A model generated the notes under the pieces. The model was not told the origin of the DNA, searched no databases, and saw only the letters and a list, made by a program, of their open reading frames with translations. Both the position numbers and the translations under genes were made by a program. Of a stretch of DNA of 64,000 nt, positions 36,589-46,478 are shown in pieces (positions within the stretch are counted from its first letter, which is position 1; every line of letters starts with the position of its first letter). The stretch is from positions 1-64,000 of the forward strand of contig CAYTBN010000037.1 of NCBI GenBank assembly GCA_964436045.1, read 5' to 3'. This DNA is from CAYTBN01 sp964436045 (GTDB lineage: Bacteria; Myxococcota_A; UBA796; UBA9615; CAYRNR01).

Positions 36589-37290
36589 TCAGTCCTTGCT
36601 GGCCTTGGCCGGCTTCTTCTTCGCCGGAGGCTTCTTCTTCGCCGCAGGCTTCTTCTTCGGCGCGGGCTTTTTCTTCGCCGCGGGCTTCTTCTTCGCCGCT
36701 GGCTTCTTCTTCGGCGCTGGCTTCTTCTTCGGCGCGGGCTTCTTCTTCGCAGCGGGCTTTTTTTCCGTCGCTTGCTCTTGTTGCACTTCGCGACCGACGC
36801 GCTCACCCTCCTGGCGGGCGGTGCGGAACGCCTGCTCGAGGGTCTCGCGGGTGACGTTTTCTCCAGCGGCCTGGGCGCGGAAGTACATGTCCATCACCGT
36901 GCCGACGGCGTACACCAGCCCGAAGGTCAGGGGGAACGTGGTCAGCGCGCCCACGAACGGGAGCGCGGTCTTGTACAGCCCGATCAGTACCTGGCGGGTG
37001 GCGAAGCCCATGCCGACCGTCCCGAGGATCTCGGCGGTGAGCTGATCGGCCTGGTGCTCGCGGATGTCGACCCCGCGGATCCGGCCGATCTTGTAGCCCA
37101 TGTAGCCCAGCAACGGCAGCTGGAGCGCGAAGTCGGCCATCGGGACGGGCTGAATCGCGACGGCGGCGGCCGCCGTCGAACAGACTCGAATCACCCGGGC
37201 GACCTTCTCGTCGGGGCTCAGGTCGGGGTGATTTTCGACGTCGAGGAACTCCCGGTCGATGGTCTCTCGTAGTTCTTGGATCCTGCTCAT
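36589..37290 (-). CDS. DUF697-like membrane protein with KKPA-repeat tail
   Basis: The N-terminal ~160 residues have hydrophobic helices (AAAAVAIQPVPMADFALQLP, and near 110-130) like DUF697-type proteins. The last ~65 residues are repeats of AAKKKP or APKKKP, giving a very basic tail similar to histone-like AlgP tails. The tail could bind DNA or another polyanion. GGGAG precedes ATG 37290. The tail-encoding DNA is itself a short tandem repeat and may change length. Confidence 0.7.
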   Translation of the reverse strand: MSRIQELRETIDREFLDVENHPDLSPDEKVARVIRVCSTAAAAVAIQPVPMADFALQLPLLGYMGYKIGRIRGVDIREHQADQLTAEILGTVGMGFATRQVLIGLYKTALPFVGALTTFPLTFGLVYAVGTVMDMYFRAQAAGENVTRETLEQAFRTARQEGERVGREVQQEQATEKKPAAKKKPAPKKKPAPKKKPAAKKKPAAKKKPAPKKKPAAKKKPPAKKKPAKASKD

Positions 37291-37370
37291 CGTCTATTCT
37301 CCCGGGCGGGGAATCGTGGGGGTCTCGCCCGCCGTCGTCCCGTTCCTACGCCCCAGCCGCGCAGAACATT

Positions 37371-40300
37371 TCAGGCGGGGCCAGGAAGACCGGCGAGCGC
37401 GCGGATCCGGGCCTGACGACGCGCATGATCTGCGCACAGCGACCACCCCTCCGCGGGATCGACGCGCGGCCCGGGATCGGGAGCTCGCCCCGCCGACCGC
37501 TCCGGAAGCTGCCAGCCACCCCGGCCGTCCAGGCCGGCGAACTCCTCCAGCCCGACCCGGGCCAGGTCGCGGAGCGCGGCCAGGGTGAGGACCGTGTGGC
37601 GGGTGGCGGCCGGCAGCTGCCGGTCCACCCGCCAGAAACCCTTGGGATCCAGGGACCGCCGGAAGGCGGCGGACGACAGGCGCTGACGCGGATGCCCACA
37701 GTCGCGCAGGATCCAGCTGAGCTGCGATTCGTCCAGCCCGAACTGTTCGGCCACCAGCGCGTCGATCATGCAGCGCAGCCGCAGTCGTGCGGCTGGCGTC
37801 TGGGCGAAGAGGTGCTGCGGCGGGAGGTCTCCGGCTGCGCCCAGATCGGCGCGGGCGATCAGCCAGCGGCCGGCGTGGCGCCAGCCCGGGTGGGTCAGCC
37901 GCAAGGTCAGCGCCGCCAGCGCCGCCGACCGGACGCCGTCGATGCGCGGCCACACCGAGTCCCACAGGAAGTGGGCGTTGACGTTCGTCCCTGCCAGCCG
38001 CTGGCGCATGGCCCAGTCGAAACAGAAGCTGGCCAGCACGGCTGCCGCGGCCGCTTGCTCGACCCAGCCCCCCTCCCCCACCCGCAGCACCGCCAGCGAG
38101 TTTCCGCAGGGCCCATCCTCCAGCAGCGTGGCGATGACGGTACGCTCGTTGGTGGCGTTGGACAGGGAGCGCAGGGCCACGCGCGCGCCGCCGGGGACGC
38201 CACGGGGCGACGGCAGATCGGCGGTCCGTACCAGGAACTGCGGGCCGAGGGGAGCGACGGGGGTGGGCACGGCGGTCCAGCGGGCTCTATGGCCGGATCC
38301 TGCCACGTGGACCGCGGCGTGCCCGTCCAGCAGACCGATGCCCACCCCCTGCGCCAGGGGCAGCGCCACGTCCTCGACCCGGGCCAGCTCCAGCACCCAG
38401 CGTCCGTCCACGGACAGAGCGAGTCGGTCGTCGGCCGCGACTCCGGGGCCACCGCCTCGCCGCCAGGGCCCGCGCAGCCAATGGCCGTAGGTCTCTTGCC
38501 GGAAGCCGTCCGCCGCGGCTCGGTCGCGCCGCACGAAGCGGTCCGAATCGCGGGTCATGTGCATCCCGGTGTGGTAGTCCACCGCCGCACCACCCGGGCC
38601 GCCGAGGGGTATGCAGGAGCGCAGCTGGGTCCGCAGGATCGCAAGGTCGCGGTCGTCCCTCAGTTCGAGCAGCGCTCCACTACCGGGGCTGAGCCGGCGG
38701 ATCAGGGCGCGGGGATAGGTCAGCGACGGCGGGTTTTCCGCCTGCCAGTCAACCGCGTCGCGCCGCTGGAAGGCGACCTGCACCGCCGTCGTATGTCCTC
38801 CTTTGTGCGCGATAACCGGGCCGAAGCGGGTGGAGCGATGGATCGGGAACAGGCCATCGCGGTTGTCGAACGAGAACAGCCACTTCCAGTCGCAACGATC
38901 CAGCAGCTCGGTCCGGAGTTCCGAAGCGCCCCGATCGGTGTAGAGGCCCGACGGCAGCAGCAGCCCCAATCGGCCGCCCTCGCGTACGAGGGCCAGCGAC
39001 TGCTCGACGAAGAGTTTGTAGCAGTTGATATCGGCGGACCCCTGGAGACGGAACGGCCGCTGGGGGAGCTCACCGCGGGCCCCACGCCAGCGGTCGTGCA
39101 GCGCGCGGCTGTGGCGGGCATCGCGGTGCAGGGCGATGGTCACGCCCCCCGCGCCCGGGTCGCCGAACGGGCTGGTGGTGTGTCGCAGGAAATGGGAGAG
39201 CGCGCGGTGGTTCGCCAGGTGTCGCCCCCAGCGTCGCTCGAGCCCCGGGTCCGCGTCGAACAGCTGCCGCTGCCGCCCCATCGCCTCCTGTTTTCCAAGG
39301 GCGCGGTATCCGGGATCGACCCGGGAGAAGAACTCCCGGGAGCTCGGCTTGCGAATCTCCCACGGCGGGTTGCCGACCACAGCGTCGAACCCCGGCCGGG
39401 TACTGTCGAACACGGCGGGGAACGCCAGCTCCCAGTGGAAGAATCGATGGCGCCTGGCCAGGCTCGACGCCGTGGCCGTGGTTGCGGACCGGGGCGTCCT
39501 CCAGCTCGCCGGGGTCGGGGCGTCGTCGGCGTGGGTGTCGGGCCAGAACCACGCCGCGCACCACAGGTCCGCACGCTGGGCGGCGTCCTCCGCGTCACGG
39601 GCGGCCCAGACGTCCACGGAGGCAGCGATGCGGGCGGCCAGCTCCGGGCGGATCACCCCATCGCACAGCGGCCGCCAGACCGGGGCGCGGTGCCACGCCG
39701 CCAGCGGGTAGTGGCCGGTCCTGTCCGACCAGGCGCCCACCAGGCTATCGCCGGGGCGCAGCTGATCGTCCAGGGCGTCCGCGGACCATTCGCCGTCGCC
39801 GACCTCGAGCCACAGGGCGATCCGGGCCAGGTCGACCGCCAGCGGATCCCGGTCCACCCCGAACAGACAGCGACGCGCAACCTCCCGGGCCCGCCCATCA
39901 CCCCGCCGTTGTCCCCCCTGGCGGCCAGCCAGCCGATCGAGACACGCGACCAGGAACACCCCCGTACCCATCGCCGGATCGCAGACCCGTGGCCAGTCCC
40001 GGCGCCCGCGCAACCCCTCCAGTGTTCGCGCCACCGTGGGTTCGACCAGCGAAGCCGGCGTGTAGAACGCCCCGGATCGCTTGCGGCGGCCACCCCAGCG
40101 GCTCCACCCCCAGCCGTCGCCGACGCGGCCCAGATCGTGTTCCAGCAGGACCTGGTGCAGCCCCCCCAGCAACGCCGCCGGGCGCGCGCCCTCGCCCCCG
40201 CGGGACATCTCCGCGCGCACGAGCGCCGCCACGGGCTCGCACTGCATACCGGCGGTCGACAGCTGTCTGGCGGCGGCGCGGGACGGCTCCTCACCGTCGC

Positions 40301-40490
40301 CCCGATTGTCGCGGAAGAGGGATGCGCGACGGAGGCCCCGGCCCATGCCGCGGGCGGCGGCGAGTTCGGTCGCGGCAGCCTGGGCGACGGCCCGAGAAAA
40401 GCCAGCAACCACGGCCATTCGGGGGACATCCAGCCCGCGCATCGAGTCGAGAATCGCGGCGGTGGCTGCGAGCAGGCGGGCGCGATCCAT
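37371..40490 (-). CDS. Eco57I-like N6-adenine DNA methyltransferase (solitary)
   Basis: The 1039-residue protein has the order of type IIG/PglX-like adenine methyltransferases: the segment GAFYTP, the SAM-binding motif I VCDPAMGTGVFLVA, an acidic strand followed by DPLAVDLARIALWLE, and the catalytic NPPWE motif. A large C-terminal half should be the target-recognition and helical part. I do not see a nuclease motif at the N-terminus, and no restriction, BREX or DISARM gene lies nearby. It may be an orphan methylase, or act with a partner elsewhere. ATG 40490 is used; a GTG at 40544 is possible. Confidence 0.85.
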   Translation of the reverse strand: MDRARLLAATAAILDSMRGLDVPRMAVVAGFSRAVAQAAATELAAARGMGRGLRRASLFRDNRGDGEEPSRAAARQLSTAGMQCEPVAALVRAEMSRGGEGARPAALLGGLHQVLLEHDLGRVGDGWGWSRWGGRRKRSGAFYTPASLVEPTVARTLEGLRGRRDWPRVCDPAMGTGVFLVACLDRLAGRQGGQRRGDGRAREVARRCLFGVDRDPLAVDLARIALWLEVGDGEWSADALDDQLRPGDSLVGAWSDRTGHYPLAAWHRAPVWRPLCDGVIRPELAARIAASVDVWAARDAEDAAQRADLWCAAWFWPDTHADDAPTPASWRTPRSATTATASSLARRHRFFHWELAFPAVFDSTRPGFDAVVGNPPWEIRKPSSREFFSRVDPGYRALGKQEAMGRQRQLFDADPGLERRWGRHLANHRALSHFLRHTTSPFGDPGAGGVTIALHRDARHSRALHDRWRGARGELPQRPFRLQGSADINCYKLFVEQSLALVREGGRLGLLLPSGLYTDRGASELRTELLDRCDWKWLFSFDNRDGLFPIHRSTRFGPVIAHKGGHTTAVQVAFQRRDAVDWQAENPPSLTYPRALIRRLSPGSGALLELRDDRDLAILRTQLRSCIPLGGPGGAAVDYHTGMHMTRDSDRFVRRDRAAADGFRQETYGHWLRGPWRRGGGPGVAADDRLALSVDGRWVLELARVEDVALPLAQGVGIGLLDGHAAVHVAGSGHRARWTAVPTPVAPLGPQFLVRTADLPSPRGVPGGARVALRSLSNATNERTVIATLLEDGPCGNSLAVLRVGEGGWVEQAAAAAVLASFCFDWAMRQRLAGTNVNAHFLWDSVWPRIDGVRSAALAALTLRLTHPGWRHAGRWLIARADLGAAGDLPPQHLFAQTPAARLRLRCMIDALVAEQFGLDESQLSWILRDCGHPRQRLSSAAFRRSLDPKGFWRVDRQLPAATRHTVLTLAALRDLARVGLEEFAGLDGRGGWQLPERSAGRAPDPGPRVDPAEGWSLCADHARRQARIRALAGLPGPA

Positions 40491-40567
40491 GGAGGTTGGT
40501 TTCCCGACCACGCTGCTAGTATCATCGCTGCTCCGAGGGGGCACCAGTAACGGGGAGGTTATAGGCC

Positions 40568-42100
40568 ATGGAACGGGACTCCTACGTCGCGATCCGCGAT
40601 CTGGAATGGACGGAGAAGCGGGCGGTCGTGTTCGTCCACGGCGACGTGGAAGGGATGGTCACGGCCTGTGTGTTCCTCCGCAGCCGCGGACCCGAAACCG
40701 AGGTCCGGTTCACCGGCGCCCGCCGACTGGCCCGCGACCTGCAGGCGCTCGCCGATCGGATCACGACGGATCTGCCCGTCTCCGAGGTGCTGATCGGCAA
40801 CGTGCCCGTGCGCCCCGCTGCCATCGGTGCGGCGCGCCAGCTCCTGGCTGCGGGTGTGCCGGTGGTGTGGGTGGACCACCACACGACCCGACAGAATCTG
40901 CTGGAGGAGGTCGGCTCCCTCGACGGACTGAACTTCTTGCACGACGCGGAGCTGGAGGCTCCGGCCCCCACGCTCGCCGCGCGGGCGATGGAGATCGATC
41001 TCGACGGCCTCGAGCGACTGCTGGGGATCGACGGGGCAGGCGAGGAGGCGGATGACTGGTTGCAGGACCGGCAGTCGCTGTTGAGCGCCCAGATCGGACG
41101 TTGCCAGCCGGATATCCTTCGCCGGATCGCCGTGGAAGCGGATCTGACCGACGACGATCGTTCCACCATCGACAGCCATCGCGCCCGGGAGTCCGCTGCG
41201 GACAATCTGGTGTTCGAGCAGGAGCATCAGACCCTGGAGGTCGGTGGCTGCAAGCTCGTGGTCGTGGACGCCCGCGGCGAGGAGGTGGGCTTCTTGCCGC
41301 GGCGAGTCGAAACCCGCTACGGCGACGTGGACCTGCGGCTGATCGTGCCGGACGGCGAGAACGTATTGCTGACCTCGGCCGACCGCAGCCGCGACCTGGT
41401 GCGCCTGCTGCGGGCGCTTCCCTGGCCGGCCGGCGTGTTCGTCGGCGGGCGGCCGCACCACGCTCGAATCGACCCGGGCACGGCCGGGATGGACGCCGTG
41501 CTCTCGATCCTCCAGGACCCAGCCAGCTGGCCGGGGGACGTGAACGCTGCAGCCGCACGCCCCCCCCGCAATGCCCGCCAAGGGCGGCCCCAGCGGGGTC
41601 GGCGAGACGACCGTACCTGGGGCGGCGCCGAACGCTCCCCGGGGCCGGTGCGGGGGTTCTTCGAGCAGATGGTCGAGCAGCGTGTGATGGCGGACCTGAC
41701 CGAGACGGTCTGGCGCGCTGGTGAGCGGATGTCGATCTACCGCGGCGACGGGCAGCACACCGCAGGTGCGCTGGTGCTCGAACTCGATGGGATCGCCCGG
41801 CGGGTGGCCCTGATCTGCACCCCATCCAGCGCCACCATCTCACACGTGCCGGTGCCGTCCTCGATGGCCGACATGCCCGACGCCTGTGTGGTCTGGGTGA
41901 AGGTGGACGATCGGGATCGCAATCGGCTGAAGCTGAGCTATTGCTGGCTGGGCGACGAGCCCGGCGAGCCCCTCCCGCGGGTCGACGAGTTCCCCGAGGA
42001 GCGGGCCACCCAGGGGAACTACCGACGGGTGCCCGTCGGCCGGCTGAGCGAGGTGCGCTCGACCCGGGCGCTGCTGGATCGTCTGTTCGGCCGACCCTGA
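40568..42100 (+). CDS. DHH family phosphoesterase with C-terminal extension
   Basis: The 510-residue protein has the DHH signature WVDHHTT and a first acidic motif HGDVEGM in place of the usual DxDG. The DHHA1-like part follows in the middle (GVFVGGRPHHARI). A basic Arg-rich linker and a further C-terminal domain (from about residue 370) are unusual for the family. DHH proteins split phosphodiester bonds in short RNA, cyclic dinucleotides or single-stranded DNA. The start shares a divergent spacer with the methyltransferase gene. GGAGG lies 11 bases before ATG. Confidence 0.82.
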   Translation: MERDSYVAIRDLEWTEKRAVVFVHGDVEGMVTACVFLRSRGPETEVRFTGARRLARDLQALADRITTDLPVSEVLIGNVPVRPAAIGAARQLLAAGVPVVWVDHHTTRQNLLEEVGSLDGLNFLHDAELEAPAPTLAARAMEIDLDGLERLLGIDGAGEEADDWLQDRQSLLSAQIGRCQPDILRRIAVEADLTDDDRSTIDSHRARESAADNLVFEQEHQTLEVGGCKLVVVDARGEEVGFLPRRVETRYGDVDLRLIVPDGENVLLTSADRSRDLVRLLRALPWPAGVFVGGRPHHARIDPGTAGMDAVLSILQDPASWPGDVNAAAARPPRNARQGRPQRGRRDDRTWGGAERSPGPVRGFFEQMVEQRVMADLTETVWRAGERMSIYRGDGQHTAGALVLELDGIARRVALICTPSSATISHVPVPSSMADMPDACVVWVKVDDRDRNRLKLSYCWLGDEPGEPLPRVDEFPEERATQGNYRRVPVGRLSEVRSTRALLDRLFGRP

Positions 42101-42106
42101 CCCCAC

Positions 42107-42985
42107 TCACTCACAGAACAGCTCGCTGTCGTACCGCCAGTCGCCCTCGGCCGGGCCGGCCCATCCCTGGAGGGTGAAACCGCCGTCCCCGGTGTCGACC
42201 AGAACCCGCTGGCCGTCCGGCGCCAACCGCCACCACTCGGCACCCAGGACGGCCGGGTCGGGATCGCCGAAGTAGGACCAGCCACCGCTACCCGGATCGA
42301 TGGTGTACAGCCCGGGGCCCTCGCCGCCATCCCGGAAGGCCACCACCCGGCCATCGTCGAGGTACCGGGGCCACAGACCGCTGCCGAGGGCGTGCTCGGC
42401 CAGTCCCTCGAGGTCGTAGATGTAGACCTGACCTTCACGCCCGTAGACGATCCGACCCCCGCCCGGCTCGAAGCTGGGCCCCGTTCCGACCACATCGAGT
42501 TCGGTGGCGATCCGGTCGGTGAGCTGGACGTGAACGAAGGCGTCGGGTCCCTCGGCCACCAGGGTGTCGGCGGGACTGTAGAACGTGGCGGTCCGCATGC
42601 CCTCCCCCAGTTCGACCACCACGTTGCCCCAACGGTCGGCCACCTCGGCCATGGTGCCGAAGGAGTAGTAGACCAGGTTGCCGTCCTCACGGGCGGTGAT
42701 GTAGGGACGGTCCAGCGTCACCCGCTCACCGATGGTGAAGAAGTCCCCGTACTCGCCGCTGCGCGCCACGTGGGACCAGACCACCGAGACCTCGTTGTCC
42801 GCAAAGACAATCTCGTCGCACTCGCCCGTACGTTCCCACACCCGCAGCTCGAGCATCGCCACGTCGGTACCGCCCTCGAAGGAGGCGCCGATGTACATCA
42901 GGATCCGCTGCGCGTCCGGATGCGTGCAGCCGGAGGCGGTGGCGATGGCGGCCACAGCCGCCGCGAGGGTGGTCCGAAAGCGCAT
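42107..42985 (-). CDS. Beta-propeller-like lipoprotein
   Basis: A lipobox (TASGC at residue 20) begins this 292-residue protein. Repeated strands with WD/PD40-like elements (YDLEGLAEHALGSGLWPRYL, LAPDGQRVLVD) indicate a propeller. No catalytic residues are seen. Its stop is six bases from the stop of the DHH gene, so the genes converge closely. GGAG and AAGGG lie before ATG 42985. Confidence 0.7.
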   Translation of the reverse strand: MRFRTTLAAAVAAIATASGCTHPDAQRILMYIGASFEGGTDVAMLELRVWERTGECDEIVFADNEVSVVWSHVARSGEYGDFFTIGERVTLDRPYITAREDGNLVYYSFGTMAEVADRWGNVVVELGEGMRTATFYSPADTLVAEGPDAFVHVQLTDRIATELDVVGTGPSFEPGGGRIVYGREGQVYIYDLEGLAEHALGSGLWPRYLDDGRVVAFRDGGEGPGLYTIDPGSGGWSYFGDPDPAVLGAEWWRLAPDGQRVLVDTGDGGFTLQGWAGPAEGDWRYDSELFCE

Positions 42986-43050
42986 CCCTTGCTCCCTGCC
43001 GAACGAAAGCCTATCAGGCAGGGCTATACTCTCGCACCCTGGAGGCCGAG

Positions 43051-44817
43051 ATGCGACGTACTCTGACCGCCGGCTGGCCCCTGGCCGCCGCCCTGGTGCT
43101 CCTGCTGTCCGCGACCCCGGCCCACGCGAAGAAGGCGCCCGCCCCACCCCCACCGGTCCCTGCCGCGGAGCTGCGAGCCACCGAGCTGATCGCAGAGCAC
43201 GTGCAGCTCTACCGCCCCCTCTATCTGGCCAGCAGCCAGGCGTTCTGGGAGGCGATGACCACCGGGAGTGACGCGGCGTTCGCGAGCAAGACCGAGGCCG
43301 ACGGCCGCATCCGGGAGGTCTTCTCCAGCCGGGAGCGGTTCGCCCTCATCCGCGAGCTGCTGGCCGATCCGGCCCTCACCGATCCGGACCTGAGGCGCCA
43401 GCTCGAGATGCTGGAGCGGGGTTACCTGCGCCAGCAGCTCCCGGACGAGGCGCGGATCCGGCTCAACGAGCTGGAGAACGAGGTGGACCGGATCTTCTCG
43501 ACCTACCGCATGGAGGTGGCCGGCGACAGCTGGTCGATGGCGGACGTGGAGCGGACCATGGCCAGCAGCCTCGACGGTGCCCTGCTGGAGCAGGCGTGGA
43601 AGGCCTCCAAGCAGGTGGGCGTTCCCCTCCTGCCCCTGCACCTGGAGATCGTCGAGCTGCGCAACCAGGCGGCCAGCGAGCTGGGCTACCGGGACTGGAT
43701 CGAGCTGTCCTTGCACAGCCAGGACTTCGATCCCGCCTGGCTGGAGTCGTTCTTCGCCGAGGTCGAGAAGGCCACCGACGCGCCCTTCGACGAACTCAAG
43801 TCCCAGGTCATCGACCCCCACCTGGCGGCTCGCTTCGGCATCCCGGTCGAGGAACTGATGCCCTGGCACTACGGCAACCCCTATTTCCAGGACGTACCCC
43901 CCGGGCTGTTCGAGGTGGATCTGGACGGCCTCTACTCGCGCCGCGATCACGAGCAGGTGGTGGCCGATGCCGCCGACTTCTGTCTCTCCACGGGGCTGCC
44001 GGCCGACTCGATCCTGGCCCGCAGTGACCTGTACCCACGGGAGGGCAAGAACCCCCACGCGATGGCCCACAAGATGGACCTGGAGCGCCTGGACACCGCC
44101 ATCTTGCTGATGAATCTGCCGTTGCCTCCGGCGGGTCAGAATCGCATGGGCACGGCGACCCTGCTCCACGAGATGGGTCACTGCCTGCACTACGAGGCCG
44201 TGGACCACGGCCTGCCGTACCTGTTCCTGGACGTGGACTCCCAGACGACCGAGGCGCTGGCGATGTTGCTGGAGCGCCAGGTGGTCACCTCCGACTGGAT
44301 GAGCCACTACCTGGGCGCGCCCGAGGACGAGGCCCGGGCCGCCGCGGAGGCCGCGTGGAAGGGATACCGAGCCCAGGAGCTGATCTTCGCACGCTGGTGC
44401 CTGGTGATCTACCACTGGGAGAAGGACATCTACGCCAACCCCGACCAGGACTGGGGAGACGCCTGGTGGCGCCACAAGGAGCGGTTCCAGGGGCTGACAC
44501 GCCCCGCCGACTGGTCCAACCCCGACCCCCTGGGCAAGTACCACCTGGCCTCGGCCAGCGCGACCTACTACAACAACTACGCCGTCGGCAGCTTCGTGGC
44601 CGCCCAGGTGGCCGACGCGCTGGCGCAGCACATCGGCCAGGACGTGGGATCGGCGGCCTATCGCGGCGATCCCCGGGCCGGCGAGTGGCTACGGGCGAAC
44701 TACATGCAGCACGGTGCGCGGTTCGGCTGGCTGCAGCTGATCGAGCGGGCGACCGGCGCACCCCTCGGCACGGATGCCTGGCGTCGCCAGTTCATCGGTG
44801 AACCAGCCCCTGAGTAG
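43051..44817 (+). CDS. M2/M3-like zinc peptidyl-dipeptidase
   Basis: The 588-residue protein has a signal peptide (AHA near residue 26) and a Pro/Ala linker, followed by a helical gluzincin domain. The zinc site is HEMGH (about residue 373), with a downstream Glu in TTEALAML as likely third ligand. This fits the ACE/oligopeptidase clan (M2 or M3). Such enzymes remove short peptides; its location should be periplasmic or external. GGAGGCCGAG precedes ATG 43051. Confidence 0.82.
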   Translation: MRRTLTAGWPLAAALVLLLSATPAHAKKAPAPPPPVPAAELRATELIAEHVQLYRPLYLASSQAFWEAMTTGSDAAFASKTEADGRIREVFSSRERFALIRELLADPALTDPDLRRQLEMLERGYLRQQLPDEARIRLNELENEVDRIFSTYRMEVAGDSWSMADVERTMASSLDGALLEQAWKASKQVGVPLLPLHLEIVELRNQAASELGYRDWIELSLHSQDFDPAWLESFFAEVEKATDAPFDELKSQVIDPHLAARFGIPVEELMPWHYGNPYFQDVPPGLFEVDLDGLYSRRDHEQVVADAADFCLSTGLPADSILARSDLYPREGKNPHAMAHKMDLERLDTAILLMNLPLPPAGQNRMGTATLLHEMGHCLHYEAVDHGLPYLFLDVDSQTTEALAMLLERQVVTSDWMSHYLGAPEDEARAAAEAAWKGYRAQELIFARWCLVIYHWEKDIYANPDQDWGDAWWRHKERFQGLTRPADWSNPDPLGKYHLASASATYYNNYAVGSFVAAQVADALAQHIGQDVGSAAYRGDPRAGEWLRANYMQHGARFGWLQLIERATGAPLGTDAWRRQFIGEPAPE

Positions 44818-44847
44818 CTCGGTTCCCCCCCCGGGGAGCAGTGCTGT

Positions 44848-45036
44848 CTACTCCGCGGTGGCGCTGGGCGGCTTGGGCCCCGGTCCGCCGTCCGGATTCG
44901 GATCCGGCTCCGGCACGTAGGGCGTGTCGTCGTGCTCCTTGTGGACCTTGGTCGTTCTGCAGCCGGCGATGGATACGAGGAACAGCGCTGCCATCACGAT
45001 CGTCAGCTGCATCGCCAGTCGTCGGAACCCGGACAT
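44848..45036 (-). CDS. Small lipoprotein (62 aa)
   Basis: The signal peptide has a basic start (SGFRRL), a hydrophobic core and a lipobox (SIAGC). The mature ~36 residues are Pro/Asp-rich (PDPNPDGGPGPKPP) and unlikely to fold. GGGAGAGAG precedes ATG 45036; an internal ATG at 45012 is also possible. Function unknown. Confidence 0.65.
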   Translation of the reverse strand: MSGFRRLAMQLTIVMAALFLVSIAGCRTTKVHKEHDDTPYVPEPDPNPDGGPGPKPPSATAE

Positions 45037-45279
45037 CTCTCTCTCCCTTCGTCAGGTAGAGTCCTGCCTACCTCGACAGGTTATCAAACCCGAGGGCACA
45101 GGGTGGGACAGGGTTGTCCTGCCCTGCATTCATCCGGGGTCCGATCGGGACCTGTCTCGGGGTGACACAACCTTCCGGGCCGCAGGTCACACCGCGCACA
45201 CCCGGGAAGGCCAGGCCTCCACCGCCATTTCCCACTTGATTTCCTGTAGTTACGCGGTTTCCGCCCGGCAGGTCGCGAT

Positions 45280-45294
45280 TGGCACGGCCATTGC
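45280..45294 (+). promoter_or_regulatory. Sigma-54 (-24/-12) promoter
   Basis: TGGCAC (45280-45285), five bases and TTGC (45291-45294) match the sigma-54 consensus exactly, with GG and GC ten bases apart. Transcription would begin near 45306, about 20 bases before ATG 45327. A small palindrome further up (GGACA-GGGT-TGTCC, 45106-45119) could be a binding site for an enhancer-binding protein. The spacer of 290 bases shows no gene. Confidence 0.75.
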
Positions 45295-45326
45295 TACTTC
45301 CCTACGCAAGACGCGAGGGAACACAC

Positions 45327-46475
45327 ATGCGCACACATCACAACCGGTTCGGAAGATTCTCCATCGCCCTGCTGGCCACCTTCGCCATCGTGGGCTGCGA
45401 CCCGCTGGGCGCCCAGCAGGACGCGGACCGCACGTCGACCGACGACGGCGGCCACTCCGAGTTCCTCGGCACCGACGACTTCAGCGTCACCGTCCACCCG
45501 GAGATGGCGGAGTTCGAGGTCCTCACGGCGGTGGTCGACAGCTTCCACGCCGACCTGCACCCGGACGTGGTCAACGCGCTGAGCCACGCCACCTCCGACC
45601 AGCTCCGCTCGATCCTGTCGTGGACCTACATCGCCGACGTGGTCGAGTACGCAGGCGAGGAAGCCCAGGAGATGGGCGTGGAGTACACGGTCGGTCTGGT
45701 CGACGTGCCCTTCGAGCAGATGATCGAGGCCGTGCCCCCCGACCAGTGGGGCCTCAACCTGGACCATTACCTGGGCGGCGAGTTGCTGCCGTTGGACGGA
45801 GTCGAGGGAGGCCAGTACGAGCGGATGGTGCTGGCCGCGTTGCCCTGCGACATCGACGTGGACCTGGTCAACAACGACATGACCAAGGCGGAGATCGTGC
45901 GGGTCAAGGCGGACCGGGCCGAGGTCTACTGGCGCGTCTATCACAGCGACAACGACTCCACCGAGTCGGATGTGGGAAGCGTGGTGTTCGAGCGATACGA
46001 CGACTCGTCGACCCTGGTGGTCTTCCACTCGGCCCACGTCATCAAGGCGCTGGGCGGGTACATCGACCTGGTCCCCAGCGGCATCTGGGGCGTCGAGGAC
46101 GCGATGCTGGACGCGGTCAGCGACATGTTCGTCGACTTCGTCGCCCACTACCAGGACCTGGCCGGCGAGGGCCAGGGGAGCAACACGACCGGCGAGAGCG
46201 CCACCGAGAGCGGGACGATCGAGCAAGAGGAGTGGCACGACTTCGGCCCCTTCACGGTCGACGACGGCAACGCCCTGATCGCCGCGATGAAGGGGACCGG
46301 CGACGCCGACCTCTACGTCCGGATCGGCGACCTGCCCCAGCTGGACGAGTACGACTGCCGGCCCTACGTGGACGGCTCCGACGAGACCTGCGAGGTCGAC
46401 GGCCCCGGCCGGATGTACGTGAGCGTGTACGGCTACGCCGAGAGCAGCGAGTATTCGGTGGAGATCTCCTGGTAG
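45327..46475 (+). CDS. Sigma-54-driven lipoprotein with PPC domain
   Basis: A lipobox (AIVGC at residue 24) precedes ~260 residues I cannot assign, with many acidic and few repeated features. The last ~90 residues (from EEWHDFGPFTVDDGN) form a bacterial pre-peptidase C-terminal (PPC) domain with paired Cys. It should be an outer-membrane or surface lipoprotein made under conditional control, given the sigma-54 promoter. GAGGGA lies upstream of ATG 45327. Confidence 0.7.
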   Translation: MRTHHNRFGRFSIALLATFAIVGCDPLGAQQDADRTSTDDGGHSEFLGTDDFSVTVHPEMAEFEVLTAVVDSFHADLHPDVVNALSHATSDQLRSILSWTYIADVVEYAGEEAQEMGVEYTVGLVDVPFEQMIEAVPPDQWGLNLDHYLGGELLPLDGVEGGQYERMVLAALPCDIDVDLVNNDMTKAEIVRVKADRAEVYWRVYHSDNDSTESDVGSVVFERYDDSSTLVVFHSAHVIKALGGYIDLVPSGIWGVEDAMLDAVSDMFVDFVAHYQDLAGEGQGSNTTGESATESGTIEQEEWHDFGPFTVDDGNALIAAMKGTGDADLYVRIGDLPQLDEYDCRPYVDGSDETCEVDGPGRMYVSVYGYAESSEYSVEISW

Positions 46476-46478
46476 GGA

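Noticed and set aside
36600..36770. Short tandem repeat as a possible non-coding array
   Set aside because: It is explained by the KKPA codons of the DUF697-like tail.
37425..40550. Open frame of about 1040 codons opposite the methyltransferase gene
   Set aside because: It is Gln/Arg/Gly-rich without domains, and the minus-strand frame has clear methyltransferase motifs. Long antisense frames are common at this GC content.
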